Of a stretch of 64,000 nt of DNA, positions 18,466 to 28,098 are shown in pieces. The position numbers and the translations under genes are program-made. The notes under the pieces were generated by a model. That model had not been told where the DNA came from and did no database searches. It worked only from the letters and a program-made list of their open reading frames with translations. Origin of the DNA: Vulcanimicrobiota bacterium (GTDB lineage Bacteria; Vulcanimicrobiota; Vulcanimicrobiia; Vulcanimicrobiales; Vulcanimicrobiaceae); assembly GCA_027306785.1 (NCBI GenBank), contig DAHUZB010000007.1, forward strand, positions 34,997 through 98,996. Direction: 5' to 3'. Position 1 is the stretch's first letter. Every line of letters begins with the position of its first letter.

Positions 18466-20304
18466 TTGGAACTGCTGCGCTTCTCCGATCTCGAGTGCCA
18501 TTACGGCGCGCGCGAGATCTTCGCTCATCTCGACGGCGTGCTGCGCGAGGGCGAACGCGTCGGCCTCGTCGGCCCGAACGGCGCCGGAAAATCCTCGCTG
18601 CTCCGCCTGCTCGCGGGCGTGGATCAGCCGTTCGGCGGCTCGGTGGTGCGCGCGCGCGATGCGCGGCTCGGCTATCTCGCGCAGGGCGTCGCCGACGAGA
18701 CGGAGGCCACGTTGCAGCAGTTGGTCGACGCCGCGATGGAGCGCGCGCCCGACGACGCGGCACGCCTACGCGCGAAATCGCTGCGCATCATGCTCGAGGA
18801 ATTCGGCTTCGGCGAGCACGATCTCGCGCGCCCGTTGCGCGAGTTCTCGGGCGGACAGCGCGCGAAGGCCGCGCTCGCGCATCTGCTGATCGACGATCCC
18901 GACTACTTCATCCTCGACGAGCCGACCAACCATCTCGATATCGCGACCGTGCGCCGCTTGGAGAACACGATCGCCGCGGATCGACGCGGCTATCTGATCG
19001 TCTCGCACGACCGTTATTTTCTGGATCGCGTCGCCACGCGCATCTGGGAGCTCGATCGCGGCACGCTCGAGGTCTACGCGACGGCGTCACACGCCTACAC
19101 CGCCTTTCTCGCCGAACGCGAAATACGACGCGAAGAGGCGCGCCGCGAGTACGAACGCTTCGTCGCCGAACGCGATAAGCGCCGCGCCACCATCGACGGC
19201 CTGCGATCCACGCTCACCTCTTCCAACTACAGCCGCGTGCGCAGCCGCGAGAAGCAGCTCGATCGCATCGAGGCCGAAAGCGCGATCGACGCACCGCGCG
19301 CGCCGCGCGCCGCGATCAGCGTGCGCCTCGATGCCGCGCGACGCCGCGGAAACGGTTTCGCCTTCGAAACCCGCGGCCTCGCCAAAGCCTACGGCGAGCG
19401 GCGCCTCTTTACCGATCTGACGATCGAGATCGAGCGCGGCGAACGCGTCGCGGTGGTCGGGCCGAACGGCGCGGGCAAATCGACGCTGCTGAAGATCCTC
19501 AACGGCGACCTCGCCGCCGACGCGGGAACGGTGCGGTACAATCCCGCCGCACGCGTGGCGTACTTCGCGCAGAATTCGCACGAGCAGATCGATCCCGCGC
19601 TGCGCGCCGTGGACGCGGTGATGACGATCGGCGGCGTCTCCAACGAGCGCGCGCGCAACCTGCTCGGACGCATGCTGCTCGGCGGCGACGCGGCGGAGAA
19701 GCCGGTGCACGCGTTTTCGGGCGGCGAACGACGGCGCATCATGCTCGCCTGCCTGATGGCACGCGAAGCCGACGTACTGCTGCTCGACGAGCCGACCAAC
19801 GATCTCGACATCGAGAGCCGCGACGCGCTCGAATCGGTGCTCGATGAGTACGAGGGCACCATCGTCGTCGTCTCGCACGACCGGTACCTGCTCTCGCGCC
19901 TGTGCGAGCGCGTGCTCTGGATCGAACACGGCGTCTGGGGCGCGCTCGAGGGCGGATACGAAGCCTACGAGTCGCAGCAGCGCGAACGCGAACGCGCGCG
20001 CACGACGCAGGCGACGCGCGCCGAAGGCGAACGTGCGAAGAGCTCGCGACAGACGCCCCTCAAGCTGCGCTCGCAGTTCGAGAGCAAAATTGCGCGCGTG
20101 GAGCGCGAGATTGCCGCGAACGATGCGCGTCGCGCCGAGATCGACGCGCGCTTCGCCGAGCCGGAGCTCTACGAAGATCGCGCCGAAGTCGCGCGGCTCG
20201 ACGCCGAGCGTACCGCGCTCGCGGCGCGCGGCGACGAACTCGTGGCGTCGTGGGAGGCGCTGCTCACCGAGTACGAGACGCTCGAGGTCGGCGTCGGAGC
20301 ATGA
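18466..20304 (+). CDS. ABC-F family ATPase (ribosome-associated type)
   Basis: About 612 residues from TTG 18466, chosen because it is the first start after the preceding gene that gives the normal N-terminus of the family. Two ABC cassettes without membrane domains: Walker A GPNGAGKS at 36-43 and 332-339, signatures SGGQ (128) and SGGE (418), and DEPTNHLD/DEPTNDLD Walker B. The inter-domain linker (about 210-300) is Arg/Glu rich. A C-terminal basic coiled coil (about 545-605) resembles the Uup/EttA group. Such proteins act at the ribosomal E site in translation rescue or antibiotic resistance; which one cannot be told. Ends in a 4-base overlap with the next gene. Confidence 0.85.
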   Translation: MELLRFSDLECHYGAREIFAHLDGVLREGERVGLVGPNGAGKSSLLRLLAGVDQPFGGSVVRARDARLGYLAQGVADETEATLQQLVDAAMERAPDDAARLRAKSLRIMLEEFGFGEHDLARPLREFSGGQRAKAALAHLLIDDPDYFILDEPTNHLDIATVRRLENTIAADRRGYLIVSHDRYFLDRVATRIWELDRGTLEVYATASHAYTAFLAEREIRREEARREYERFVAERDKRRATIDGLRSTLTSSNYSRVRSREKQLDRIEAESAIDAPRAPRAAISVRLDAARRRGNGFAFETRGLAKAYGERRLFTDLTIEIERGERVAVVGPNGAGKSTLLKILNGDLAADAGTVRYNPAARVAYFAQNSHEQIDPALRAVDAVMTIGGVSNERARNLLGRMLLGGDAAEKPVHAFSGGERRRIMLACLMAREADVLLLDEPTNDLDIESRDALESVLDEYEGTIVVVSHDRYLLSRLCERVLWIEHGVWGALEGGYEAYESQQRERERARTTQATRAEGERAKSSRQTPLKLRSQFESKIARVEREIAANDARRAEIDARFAEPELYEDRAEVARLDAERTALAARGDELVASWEALLTEYETLEVGVGA

Positions 20305-21449
20305 ACGCGCGGCGCGCGGTCAGCATCGCCGATCTGCGCGAACTCGCGCGGCGGCGCGTGCCGCGTGCGGTCTTCGATTACATCGACGGCGGTGCCGACG
20401 CGGAGATCACGCTGCGCGCAAACGAGCGCGCGTTCGAGCGCATGCGTTTCCGTCCGCGTTCGGCGGTCGCGAGCGCGCCGTGCTCGCTCGACGTCACCGT
20501 CCTCGGCACGCGTTTCGCACTGCCGTTTCTGCTCGCACCGGTCGGCAGCAGCCGTCTCTTCTTCCCGCGCGGCGAATGCGCGGCCGCGCGCGCGGCGGGC
20601 GCGGCGGGCACCGGATACATTCTCTCCACGCTGAGCGGATGCCGCATGGAAGAGGTCAAAGCCGCCACCGGCGGCACCGCGTGGTATCAGCTCTACATCA
20701 TCGGCGGACGCGAGGTCGCCTGCCGCGCGATCGATCGCGCCAAAGCCGCGGGCTACAGCGCGCTCGTCGTGACGATCGACACCTCGGTCGCGGGGATGCG
20801 CGAGCGCGACGTGCGGAACGGCGCGAAGGAGCTCGTCGGCGGCAATCCGCTCGCGATGCTGCCGTATCTCGGCAGCGTGCTCGCGCGGCCGCATTGGCTC
20901 GTCGACTTTCTCCGCGACGGCGGATTGATGCGCTTTCCGAACGTGGAACTCGAGAGCGGCCCGATGCCGTATCTCGACGCGGGCAGTGCGCTCGGCGAAT
21001 CGAGCGTCGATTGGCGCGATCTTTCCTGGATCGCGGAGCGCTGGGGCGGACCGATCGTCGTCAAGGGCGTGCACACCGCCGACGACGCGCGCCGCGCGGT
21101 GGATGCGGGCGCGCGAGCGATCGTCGTCTCGAATCACGGCGGGCGTCAACTCGACGGCGTCGCCGCGACGCTCGACGTACTGCCCGAGGTCGTCGCCGCC
21201 GTGGGCGATCGCGTCGACGTGCTGATCGACGGCGGCATTCGACGCGGCGGAGACGTCGTGAAGGCGCTCTGCCTCGGCGCACGGGCGGTGTTGATCGGAC
21301 GCGCGTATGCGTACGGACTCGCCGCCGCGGGTGAGATCGGGGTGACGCGCGCGATCGAGATCCTGCGCGCCGACCTCGTGCGCACGTTGAATCTGCTCGG
21401 CGTGCACGACGTGCGCGCGCTCGACGCGTCGTACACGGACGCGGGCTAA
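20301..21449 (+). CDS. FMN-dependent alpha-hydroxy-acid oxidizing protein (LldD/GOX family)
   Basis: 382 residues from the ATG overlapping the ABC-F stop. TIM-barrel flavoprotein; catalytic histidine H279 in SNHGGRQLDG, followed by the phosphate-binding IDGGIRRGGDV. N-terminal FDYIDGGAD and substrate-side Tyr/Asp segments (TAWYQLYI, VTIDTSVAGMRERD) are conserved. Oxidises L-2-hydroxy acids such as lactate or glycolate; the exact acid is not determinable. It may act as a dehydrogenase feeding the respiratory chain or as an oxidase making hydrogen peroxide. Confidence 0.88.
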   Translation: MNARRAVSIADLRELARRRVPRAVFDYIDGGADAEITLRANERAFERMRFRPRSAVASAPCSLDVTVLGTRFALPFLLAPVGSSRLFFPRGECAAARAAGAAGTGYILSTLSGCRMEEVKAATGGTAWYQLYIIGGREVACRAIDRAKAAGYSALVVTIDTSVAGMRERDVRNGAKELVGGNPLAMLPYLGSVLARPHWLVDFLRDGGLMRFPNVELESGPMPYLDAGSALGESSVDWRDLSWIAERWGGPIVVKGVHTADDARRAVDAGARAIVVSNHGGRQLDGVAATLDVLPEVVAAVGDRVDVLIDGGIRRGGDVVKALCLGARAVLIGRAYAYGLAAAGEIGVTRAIEILRADLVRTLNLLGVHDVRALDASYTDAG

Positions 21450-21453
21450 GAAA

Positions 21454-23310
21454 TCAACGCGAAGCTCGTCTCGGTGTCGTCTTCGTAGGCACCGGCTGCG
21501 GCACGATGCTCGGCGCGTAGATCACGTCGGCGATCGCCTTGCCCGTGCGCGGATCCGGCGCCTGCATCGTGTAGGTGATCGTCATCGTATCGTGCGTCCA
21601 TTGCGGATCGTACGCCGTCGGCGACGGGGCGGTGAATGCCCACGAACCGTCTGCATTCCGACTCCCGTTTGCAAAGGTGATGGCGGTGCCGTTTAACGTG
21701 ACGCGATCGATGTACTTGAGATTCTCGCCGCGCAGAATCAGCCGTCCTTCGGGAAGATAGGCCATCGCGCTCGACACCGTCGGCAGCGCGGGATAGATGG
21801 GAAACGCGACCGGTGCCGAGACGATGCCGCCCGGCTGGTGCACCAGCGCCGTCCCCGCGGCGCCGCCCGCCTGCGATGCATCGAACGTGACGGTGACCGC
21901 GTTTGCGCCGCGCTCGATCGACGTGACGGGAAGCGTGTGGCCGAGCGCATCGGTGAGATCGACCGACGAGACGCACGTGCCGATGCCGGCGCGCTCGTCG
22001 CTGAATCGGAGCGTTGCCTTTTTCGCCCCGGCAACGACCGGAACGGCGACCGGATTTGCGAGCAGCCAACTCGCCGCGCGCGGACGCACGAGCGGCATCG
22101 CGCGCGAAACGATGCGATCGAATCCCCACGTGCTGCGCACCGTCACCTCGGCTCCCGCGCTCGGCGTGCTGCTCGGAAGATCGGCGCTGAAGCCCTCCAA
22201 CGGATCGTAGGTAAGCGCGATGCGGCGTGCGCCGGCGGACGAGTGCAGCAGCAATGCCTGCGAGCGAAAATAGACCGGAGATGCATCGAAGGGCAGCGTG
22301 AACGCAAGCGAGGAACCGTCCGCGCAGAGCGGGAGCACGGCAGGCGCGCCGTACGAAGGCGGACGCTCGGACGCCCCCTTATCGCCGACCGAGAAATAGA
22401 CGATCGTCGACGGATTCGCGCTGCTCGCATCGTAGCTCGGTTGCTGATCGACGTAGACATCGGTGTTCTTGCCGCCCGGCCGAATCACGCCGGGGACGAA
22501 CGTGTAGTGCGCGGCGACGCGCCGCTTGGCGAGCAGTTCGTAGAGCGTGCCCATCAGCATACCGTACGTCGCCGTGTTCACGGCGAGCTGGCTCGTGACC
22601 GCGCTCGTCACGTCGACATGCCCGCCCGCATCGTAACTGCTCGCGATCGCCTGCGCCGCGCACGCCACTTGGGTGCTCTGCGCGCGCGACGGATCGAAGC
22701 AGGCCGACTGCGAGAGATCGGCGCCGAAGAGCGCCTTCGAGGCGGCCGCGATGCGTGCGTGCGCATCGGGTAGCCGGCTCGGCTGCACGTTTGCAAGCGA
22801 GGCGAGAAAGCGATCCATGGTGGAGCGCTTCACCGCCGCATTCTGCGAGAGCGTGGCGGTGCGAAGGAGCAGCGAGCGATTCTCCAGCCGATCGATCGCG
22901 GCACGCGCATCGGGGATGCCGCGCCCGCGGCGACTGCCGTCTTCGGGAACGAGAAACATGATAGGCGTCGCTTTGCCGGTGTAACGCACGCGCCACACGT
23001 GACCCGCGGGCGCGGCGCTCAGATCGGCGTCGGCGATCGGAAAGGTGGGCCGCTGCTTCAGGTAATCGTCGTACAGATCGGCGACGACCAGATGCCAGCG
23101 CGGCGAACTGCTGAACTGCACGCCGCGCGGAAACGAGAGATCGATCACGTCGCCGGGTCGCAGCGCGGGCACGAGCGTGGCGGGCAGCGTGCGTGCGCCG
23201 CGCGTCACCCGAACGTCGATGCTCGCGCCGAGAATAGCGAACCGCTTGTGCGGGTCGCCCGCGGCGACGAGAACCGTCGCCGCGAGCGCAAGTGCGAGGA
23301 TACGCCGCAC
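21454..23310 (-). CDS. Large exported protein with C-terminal TIG/IPT-like domain, function unknown
   Basis: 618 residues with a short signal peptide (ALALAATVLVAAG). No catalytic motif recognised. The central part is beta-rich with Cys pairs (SACFDPSRAQSTQVACAA), and residues about 520-570 (PTVSSAMAYLPEGRLILRGENL) look like an immunoglobulin-like TIG/IPT fold. It is the last gene of a likely operon TetR-BNR propeller-this gene with gaps of about 10 bases, so it may be a partner of the propeller protein at the cell surface. This is inference from position only. Confidence 0.6.
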   Translation of the reverse strand: MRRILALALAATVLVAAGDPHKRFAILGASIDVRVTRGARTLPATLVPALRPGDVIDLSFPRGVQFSSSPRWHLVVADLYDDYLKQRPTFPIADADLSAAPAGHVWRVRYTGKATPIMFLVPEDGSRRGRGIPDARAAIDRLENRSLLLRTATLSQNAAVKRSTMDRFLASLANVQPSRLPDAHARIAAASKALFGADLSQSACFDPSRAQSTQVACAAQAIASSYDAGGHVDVTSAVTSQLAVNTATYGMLMGTLYELLAKRRVAAHYTFVPGVIRPGGKNTDVYVDQQPSYDASSANPSTIVYFSVGDKGASERPPSYGAPAVLPLCADGSSLAFTLPFDASPVYFRSQALLLHSSAGARRIALTYDPLEGFSADLPSSTPSAGAEVTVRSTWGFDRIVSRAMPLVRPRAASWLLANPVAVPVVAGAKKATLRFSDERAGIGTCVSSVDLTDALGHTLPVTSIERGANAVTVTFDASQAGGAAGTALVHQPGGIVSAPVAFPIYPALPTVSSAMAYLPEGRLILRGENLKYIDRVTLNGTAITFANGSRNADGSWAFTAPSPTAYDPQWTHDTMTITYTMQAPDPRTGKAIADVIYAPSIVPQPVPTKTTPRRASR

Positions 23311-23319
23311 GCCGCCGAC

Positions 23320-26300
23320 CTACCGTTGCGGACGAATCACGGGGAGCGCCCGCAGACCGCTGCGTTCGAAGAGCGCGTTTGTCTGCGGCAGCGACGCCGC
23401 GTAGCGGTTGTAGGCCGCGCGCGCCGCGCCGTATTCGGCGGCAATGCGCGCGTAGAACTGCGCCGCGGCGGGCGTGATGATGCCCTGCACCGGGAAGGAC
23501 TGAAGCGAAGTCAGCGCCCCGTCGAGATTCTCGCGCAGCGAACCCGGGCGCGAGACCGAGTCCTCACCGTTGGTGTAGGCCGCCGTGAGCTTCGCCATCA
23601 CCGCGGCCCGCGCCGTGCGCGCGCGAGCGAGCGCGGCGCTCGCCGCCGGATTCAACGCGGCGGGCTGCGCCGCGAGCGCCTTGCCGACCGCATCGAGGTT
23701 GTTGAGCATCACGTCGACCTTCGAGTAGAGTGCGTTCAGCTTCGCGAACGCGTCGTAGCTCTGCCGCATCTGCGCGAGGGTGAGCGTCGCCTTCGGATCG
23801 GGCTTCACGAGGAACGAACGGCTGAAGGTGCGACCGCCGAGCGTGATGCGCGCGGTGTACCGCCCCGGTACGACCATCGGGCCGTCGTCGGGTCCCTGAA
23901 ACGCCGGATTGAGCGCGCCGTTCCATTTCACCGGCGGAGCCGCCGTGAAGTTCCAGACGATGCGATTGAGACCCGCGGCATTGGGTGCGGTGAGATCGCG
24001 CACGAGACTGCCGTGCGCATCCAGAATCGCGACCGTGGGCGCGTGCGCCTGCGGCGTTGCTTGGTAGTACGAGATCGGCACACCGTAGGGCGGATTCTCG
24101 GCCGCGTAGTTGGTGTAGAGCCCTTCGGTGTTGTTGGTCAGGTTGTATTCGTACGACGTGCGCGGCGTGAAGAGCATCGCGCCCGCCGCAACCGCCTTGG
24201 GCAGCTCTTGGAGCGGACGAATATCGTCCATCACCCAGATCGAGCGACCGTGCGTCGCGAGCACCAGGTCGTCGAATTGCGGCTGAATGCGAATATCGTG
24301 AACCGCGACGGCCGGCATGTTGTTGCGCAGGCTCTGCCACTGCGCGCCGCGATCGTAGGAGATCCACACGCCCTCTTCGGTGCCGAGATAGACGAGCGAG
24401 GGATCGTGAATGTCGGGACGGATCGCGCGCGTCCAGAGATGCCGCGGCAACCCGTTCACGATCGAACGCCAATGCGCGCCGTAATCGGTGGTGATCCAGA
24501 CGTGCGGCGCCGCATTCCCCATCAGGTGCGCATCTTCCACCGCGTACGCCGTGCCGCGCACGAGCGGCGAAGGAGCGACGGTTTCGAAGCGGCCGTTCGC
24601 GATCGCGCCGGGCGGCGTGACGTTCTTCCAATGCGCGCCGCCGTCGCGCGTCATCTGCACGAGGCCGTCATCGGTGCCCACCCAGATCTCGCCGCGCGAA
24701 ACCGGCGAGCCTTCGATATCGAGAATCGTATCGGTGTATTCGGCGCCGGTCACGTCGTGCGTGATCGGACCGCCCGCGGGCTGCTGATGCGCTTTGTCGT
24801 TGCGCGTGAGATCGGGGCTGATCGGCTTCCAGTGCACGCCGCCGTCACTCGATTGAAAAACGACGTTGCCGCCGAACCACGCGATGCGTCCGTCCCACGG
24901 CGCAAAGCCGATCGGCGACTCCCAGTTGAAGCGATACGGGCTCGTCGCGATGTCGTAATCCTGCTGCACGCTCGTGAAGTACGGCTGTGCGAAGAGATAT
25001 TCGCGCGAAGTGCGGTTGAAGACGAAGAGCGCGCCGTCTTGGCCGTCGGACCAGATGAAATTCGCGTTGCGCGGATCGGGAATCGCCCACTGACCGTCGT
25101 CATCTTGCACGACCGCGTACCACGACGCGTTGGCGTTGCCCGCTTGGTCGAGCGAGTTCGAGGGACCGCAGTACGAATTGTTGTCCTGCAGGCCGCCGCA
25201 GATCGTGTACGGATTGTCGTTCCCCAGGCCGACGCGATAGAACTGGCCGATCGGCAGATTCGCCCAGAATGCCCAGGTCTTGCCGCCGTCGACGGTGAGC
25301 GCATAGCCGCCGTCTTCGCCGACGATGATGCGGCGCGGATTATCGGGCGCGATCCAGATGGCATGGTAGTCGCCGTGCACGTCGCGCGCGATCGCTTTGA
25401 AGTGCTTGCCGCCGTCGGTGCTCTCGGCGAGCGAGGTGGAGGCGGTGATCACGTGATCGGGATCGTTCGGATCGACCGAGATGTGCGAGAAGTAGAACGG
25501 ACGCTGATCGACGAGCGTGTTCGAGCTGACGAGCGTCCACGTGGTGCCGCCGTCGTCGGAGCGCCACAGGATACCGTGTTTGGATTCGATCAGCGCGTAG
25601 ATCCGATTGGGATCGCTCGGGGCAACCGCGAGACCGATGCGTCCGGTAATGCCGCTCGGCAAGCCGCCGCCGGTGAGACGCGTCCACGTCTTGCCGCCGT
25701 CGGTCGAACGGTAGAGCCCGTCTTTGCGGCCGCCGCTATGAAACGTCCACGGCCGACGCTGGAACTCCCAGATTCCCGCGTAGATCACGTTCGGCGCTTT
25801 CGGACTCATCGCGAGATCCGAGACGCCGCTCTGCGGCCCGACCGCGAGGGTCTTGCTCCAGGTTTTGCCGCCGTCGTAGGTGACGTAGACGCCGCGCGCG
25901 GACGAATTCGCGAACACATCGCCGAGCGCACCGACGATCACGTGCTGCGGATCGCTCGGATCGATGAGAATGCGCGAGATGTAGCGGGTGTCGCGCAGTC
26001 CCACGTTCGTCCATGTTTTGCCGCCGTCGGTCGTTTTGTAGACGCCGTCGCCGTAACTCACGTCGTTGCGCGGATTCGATTCGCCGGTGCCGACCCAGAC
26101 GGTGCGATCGTTCGTCGGATCGATCGCGACCGCGCCGATGGCGCCGACCGGTTCCTTATCGAAGACCGGCTTCCACTTCGCGCCGCCGTCGCTGCTCTTC
26201 CACACGCCGCCGCCTGCGGCGCCGATGTAGTAGAGGTTGGGATCGTGTGCCGAACCGGCGACACTCGTGACGCGCCCGCCCGCAATCGCGGGGCCGGTGG

Positions 26301-26397
26301 AGCGCCACTGCATGCCGGCGGTGGGAAGCTGCGCGGCACCCGCAGCGGGAACGGCAAGCGCGGCGAACGCCGCGACGGCGAGAAGCGATCGAATCAT
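23320..26397 (-). CDS. Exported Vps10/sortilin-like BNR-repeat beta-propeller
   Basis: 1025 residues, signal peptide ending near AGAAQ (18-23). More than ten Asp-box repeats of the form S-x-DGG-x-x-W (KSSDGGAKW, KTTDGGKTWT, RSTDGGKTW, TRDGGAHWK) spread over residues 30-720 make tandem propellers as in bacterial sortilin-like proteins, often labelled glycosyl hydrolase without evidence. The last 300 residues form a Fn3/beta-sandwich-like part and an alpha-helical tail. Exported; ligand or substrate unknown. Ten bases downstream of the TetR gene and 9 upstream of the 618-residue gene. Confidence 0.83.
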   Translation of the reverse strand: MIRSLLAVAAFAALAVPAAGAAQLPTAGMQWRSTGPAIAGGRVTSVAGSAHDPNLYYIGAAGGGVWKSSDGGAKWKPVFDKEPVGAIGAVAIDPTNDRTVWVGTGESNPRNDVSYGDGVYKTTDGGKTWTNVGLRDTRYISRILIDPSDPQHVIVGALGDVFANSSARGVYVTYDGGKTWSKTLAVGPQSGVSDLAMSPKAPNVIYAGIWEFQRRPWTFHSGGRKDGLYRSTDGGKTWTRLTGGGLPSGITGRIGLAVAPSDPNRIYALIESKHGILWRSDDGGTTWTLVSSNTLVDQRPFYFSHISVDPNDPDHVITASTSLAESTDGGKHFKAIARDVHGDYHAIWIAPDNPRRIIVGEDGGYALTVDGGKTWAFWANLPIGQFYRVGLGNDNPYTICGGLQDNNSYCGPSNSLDQAGNANASWYAVVQDDDGQWAIPDPRNANFIWSDGQDGALFVFNRTSREYLFAQPYFTSVQQDYDIATSPYRFNWESPIGFAPWDGRIAWFGGNVVFQSSDGGVHWKPISPDLTRNDKAHQQPAGGPITHDVTGAEYTDTILDIEGSPVSRGEIWVGTDDGLVQMTRDGGAHWKNVTPPGAIANGRFETVAPSPLVRGTAYAVEDAHLMGNAAPHVWITTDYGAHWRSIVNGLPRHLWTRAIRPDIHDPSLVYLGTEEGVWISYDRGAQWQSLRNNMPAVAVHDIRIQPQFDDLVLATHGRSIWVMDDIRPLQELPKAVAAGAMLFTPRTSYEYNLTNNTEGLYTNYAAENPPYGVPISYYQATPQAHAPTVAILDAHGSLVRDLTAPNAAGLNRIVWNFTAAPPVKWNGALNPAFQGPDDGPMVVPGRYTARITLGGRTFSRSFLVKPDPKATLTLAQMRQSYDAFAKLNALYSKVDVMLNNLDAVGKALAAQPAALNPAASAALARARTARAAVMAKLTAAYTNGEDSVSRPGSLRENLDGALTSLQSFPVQGIITPAAAQFYARIAAEYGAARAAYNRYAASLPQTNALFERSGLRALPVIRPQR

Positions 26398-26407
26398 GGT
26401 ACGGGCA

Positions 26408-27040
26408 TTACCGTACGTGCTCGACCAGCTCCTCGACCGCTCGGCGGATCGGCGTGAGATCGAACGACGGCGAGAGCCCGCGCTCGTCGAATTTTTCGAG
26501 CGTCGCCTCGACGCCGAAGAGCGTCTGCATGAAGCGCGGATAGAGCAACCGGCCCATCAGCCGCCGTGCGTCGTCGTCGCTCTGTTCGCGCGAGCGGCCG
26601 AACGCGGCGGCGATGTACGCGGCGAGTTTGGTTTCGATGCTCGCGAAGATCGCATAGCAATACTGTGCGGCGTCACCGCGAAAGCGACCCGCTTCGGATG
26701 CGCAGACGCGCGCCATATGCACCGCGTCTTCCCAGAGCAGCGTTTCCATAAAGCGCCCGCAGAAGTGCACCAGCGCCTCGCGCGGCTCTTGCGCAAAGGC
26801 CTCGGGTGAGGCGAGCCGCTCGAGAAAAATGCCGCGCAGCATCTCGAAGGTGGCGACGAAGAGCGCCTCTTTGTTTTCGAAGTGCGCGTAGACGGTGCGC
26901 TTGGTCGTGCCCGCTCGGCTCGCCACCGCATCCATCGAGGCGCGCTCGAAGCCGGACTCGAGAAAGACTTCGCGCGCGGACCATAGGATGCGCTGCCGCA
27001 GATCCTCACCGCGCTTCGCGCGGCTCGCCGAGACGCTCAC
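26408..27040 (-). CDS. TetR-family transcriptional repressor
   Basis: About 210 residues from GTG 27040. An ATG at 27070 would add ten residues but lies almost on the operator, while GTG 27040 has AAAGGGGG 5 bases upstream, so I prefer it. HTH at about residues 28-50 (MDAVASRAGTTKRTVYAHF) then FENKEALF, typical TetR. It faces the epimerase gene across a perfect 31-bp palindrome, and leads an operon with the BNR propeller. Likely represses itself and the divergent gene; effector unknown. Confidence 0.85.
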   Translation of the reverse strand: MSVSASRAKRGEDLRQRILWSAREVFLESGFERASMDAVASRAGTTKRTVYAHFENKEALFVATFEMLRGIFLERLASPEAFAQEPREALVHFCGRFMETLLWEDAVHMARVCASEAGRFRGDAAQYCYAIFASIETKLAAYIAAAFGRSREQSDDDARRLMGRLLYPRFMQTLFGVEATLEKFDERGLSPSFDLTPIRRAVEELVEHVR

Positions 27041-27073
27041 GCCGCCCCCTTTCGCTGGACAAACACCCATCGC

Positions 27074-27104
27074 TTAAGTATACTATACCGTATAGTATAC
27101 TTAA
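27074..27104. promoter_or_regulatory. TetR operator and overlapping divergent promoters
   Basis: Perfect 15-bp inverted repeat (TTAAGTATACTATAC and its complement) around one central base. It contains TATACT/TATAGT -10-like hexamers in both directions, so binding would block both the TetR operon and the epimerase gene at once. AT-rich against a G+C-rich background. Confidence 0.85.
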
Positions 27105-27123
27105 TGGAAAGGCCAGGGGACAT

Positions 27124-28098
27124 ATGCGGGTTTTTGTGACCGGAGCGACGGGGTTCATCGGCTCGGCGGTCGTGCGGGAGCTGATCGACGGGGGACATGA
27201 GGTGCTGGGGCTCACCCGCTCCGAGGAGGGCGCGGCGCGGCTGCGGGCCGCGGGCGCGACGCCGCACCTCGGGCGCCTCGAGGACATCGAGAGCTTGCGG
27301 CGCGGCGCGCAGGCGGCGGATGGGGTGATTCACTTGGCGTTCATGCATGCGTTCACGGATGCGCCGCTCGGGACGCGGATCGGCGCCATCGCGCGCGGGC
27401 TGCTGGGTCAGAGCGTTGCTTCGAACTTTCTCTCCGCGATCTTGCGCGTGGACCGCGAAGCGATCGATGCGATGGGCAAGGCACTCGAACGCAACGGGGG
27501 GCCGCTGGTCGTGACGGTCGGTACGCTCGGGCTTCCGCACGGGCACGTGGTGAGCGAGTTCGACGAACCGAGTGTGGACGGGACGTTCGCCATGCGCAAC
27601 GCCGCGGCGGAGTCGGCGGTGCGCCGCTTCGCCGAGCGCGGCGTGCGCGGCGCGATCGTCCGCCTGCCGCCGACCGTGCACGGCGAGGGCGACGGCGGGT
27701 TCATACCGCGCCTGATCGCGACCGCGCGCAAACGCGGTGTTTCGGCGTACGTCGGAGACGGCGAGAACCATTGGCCCGCCGTCCACCGGCTCGATGTCGC
27801 GCGCCTCTATCGGCGCGTGCTCGAAGACGCAGCGCCGGGCGAACGCGCGCACGGCGTCGCCGAGGAAGGCGTGCCGTTTCGCGAGATCGCCGAGCTGATC
27901 GGTCGACGCCTAGGCGTGCCGGCGGTGTCCAAAACGCGTCGTGAAGCGGAGCAGCACTTCGGCTGGTTCGCGCCGATCGTCGCCGCCGATAATCCCGCGA
28001 CGAGCAACGCGACCCGCGAGCGCTTTCACTGGGCGCCGCGCGAAGCCGCACTGCTCGCCGATATCGATCGTCCCGCGTACTTCGGAGTCAGCGAATGA
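27124..28098 (+). CDS. NAD(P)-dependent epimerase/dehydratase-like SDR (atypical, extended)
   Basis: 324 residues from ATG 27124 (AGGGGA upstream). Rossmann motif GATGFIG at 7-13 and the usual D-V-x-x-H-L-A strand (GVIHLAF). It resembles the NmrA/extended-SDR group of the 302-residue protein at 42.2-43.1 kb, with matching segments such as RLPPTVHGEGD and the WPAVHRLDVARL block, so the two are paralogues. The tyrosine-lysine pair of classic SDRs is not obvious. Substrate unknown. Controlled from the divergent TetR operator; its last 11 bases overlap the multicopper oxidase gene on the other strand. Confidence 0.82.
   Translation: MRVFVTGATGFIGSAVVRELIDGGHEVLGLTRSEEGAARLRAAGATPHLGRLEDIESLRRGAQAADGVIHLAFMHAFTDAPLGTRIGAIARGLLGQSVASNFLSAILRVDREAIDAMGKALERNGGPLVVTVGTLGLPHGHVVSEFDEPSVDGTFAMRNAAAESAVRRFAERGVRGAIVRLPPTVHGEGDGGFIPRLIATARKRGVSAYVGDGENHWPAVHRLDVARLYRRVLEDAAPGERAHGVAEEGVPFREIAELIGRRLGVPAVSKTRREAEQHFGWFAPIVAADNPATSNATRERFHWAPREAALLADIDRPAYFGVSE

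Noticed and set aside
22999..26457. A 1152-codon open frame on the plus strand opposite the BNR propeller
   Set aside because: Arg/Glu/His-rich shadow of the real minus-strand gene; no domains and no ribosome site. A high-G+C artefact.
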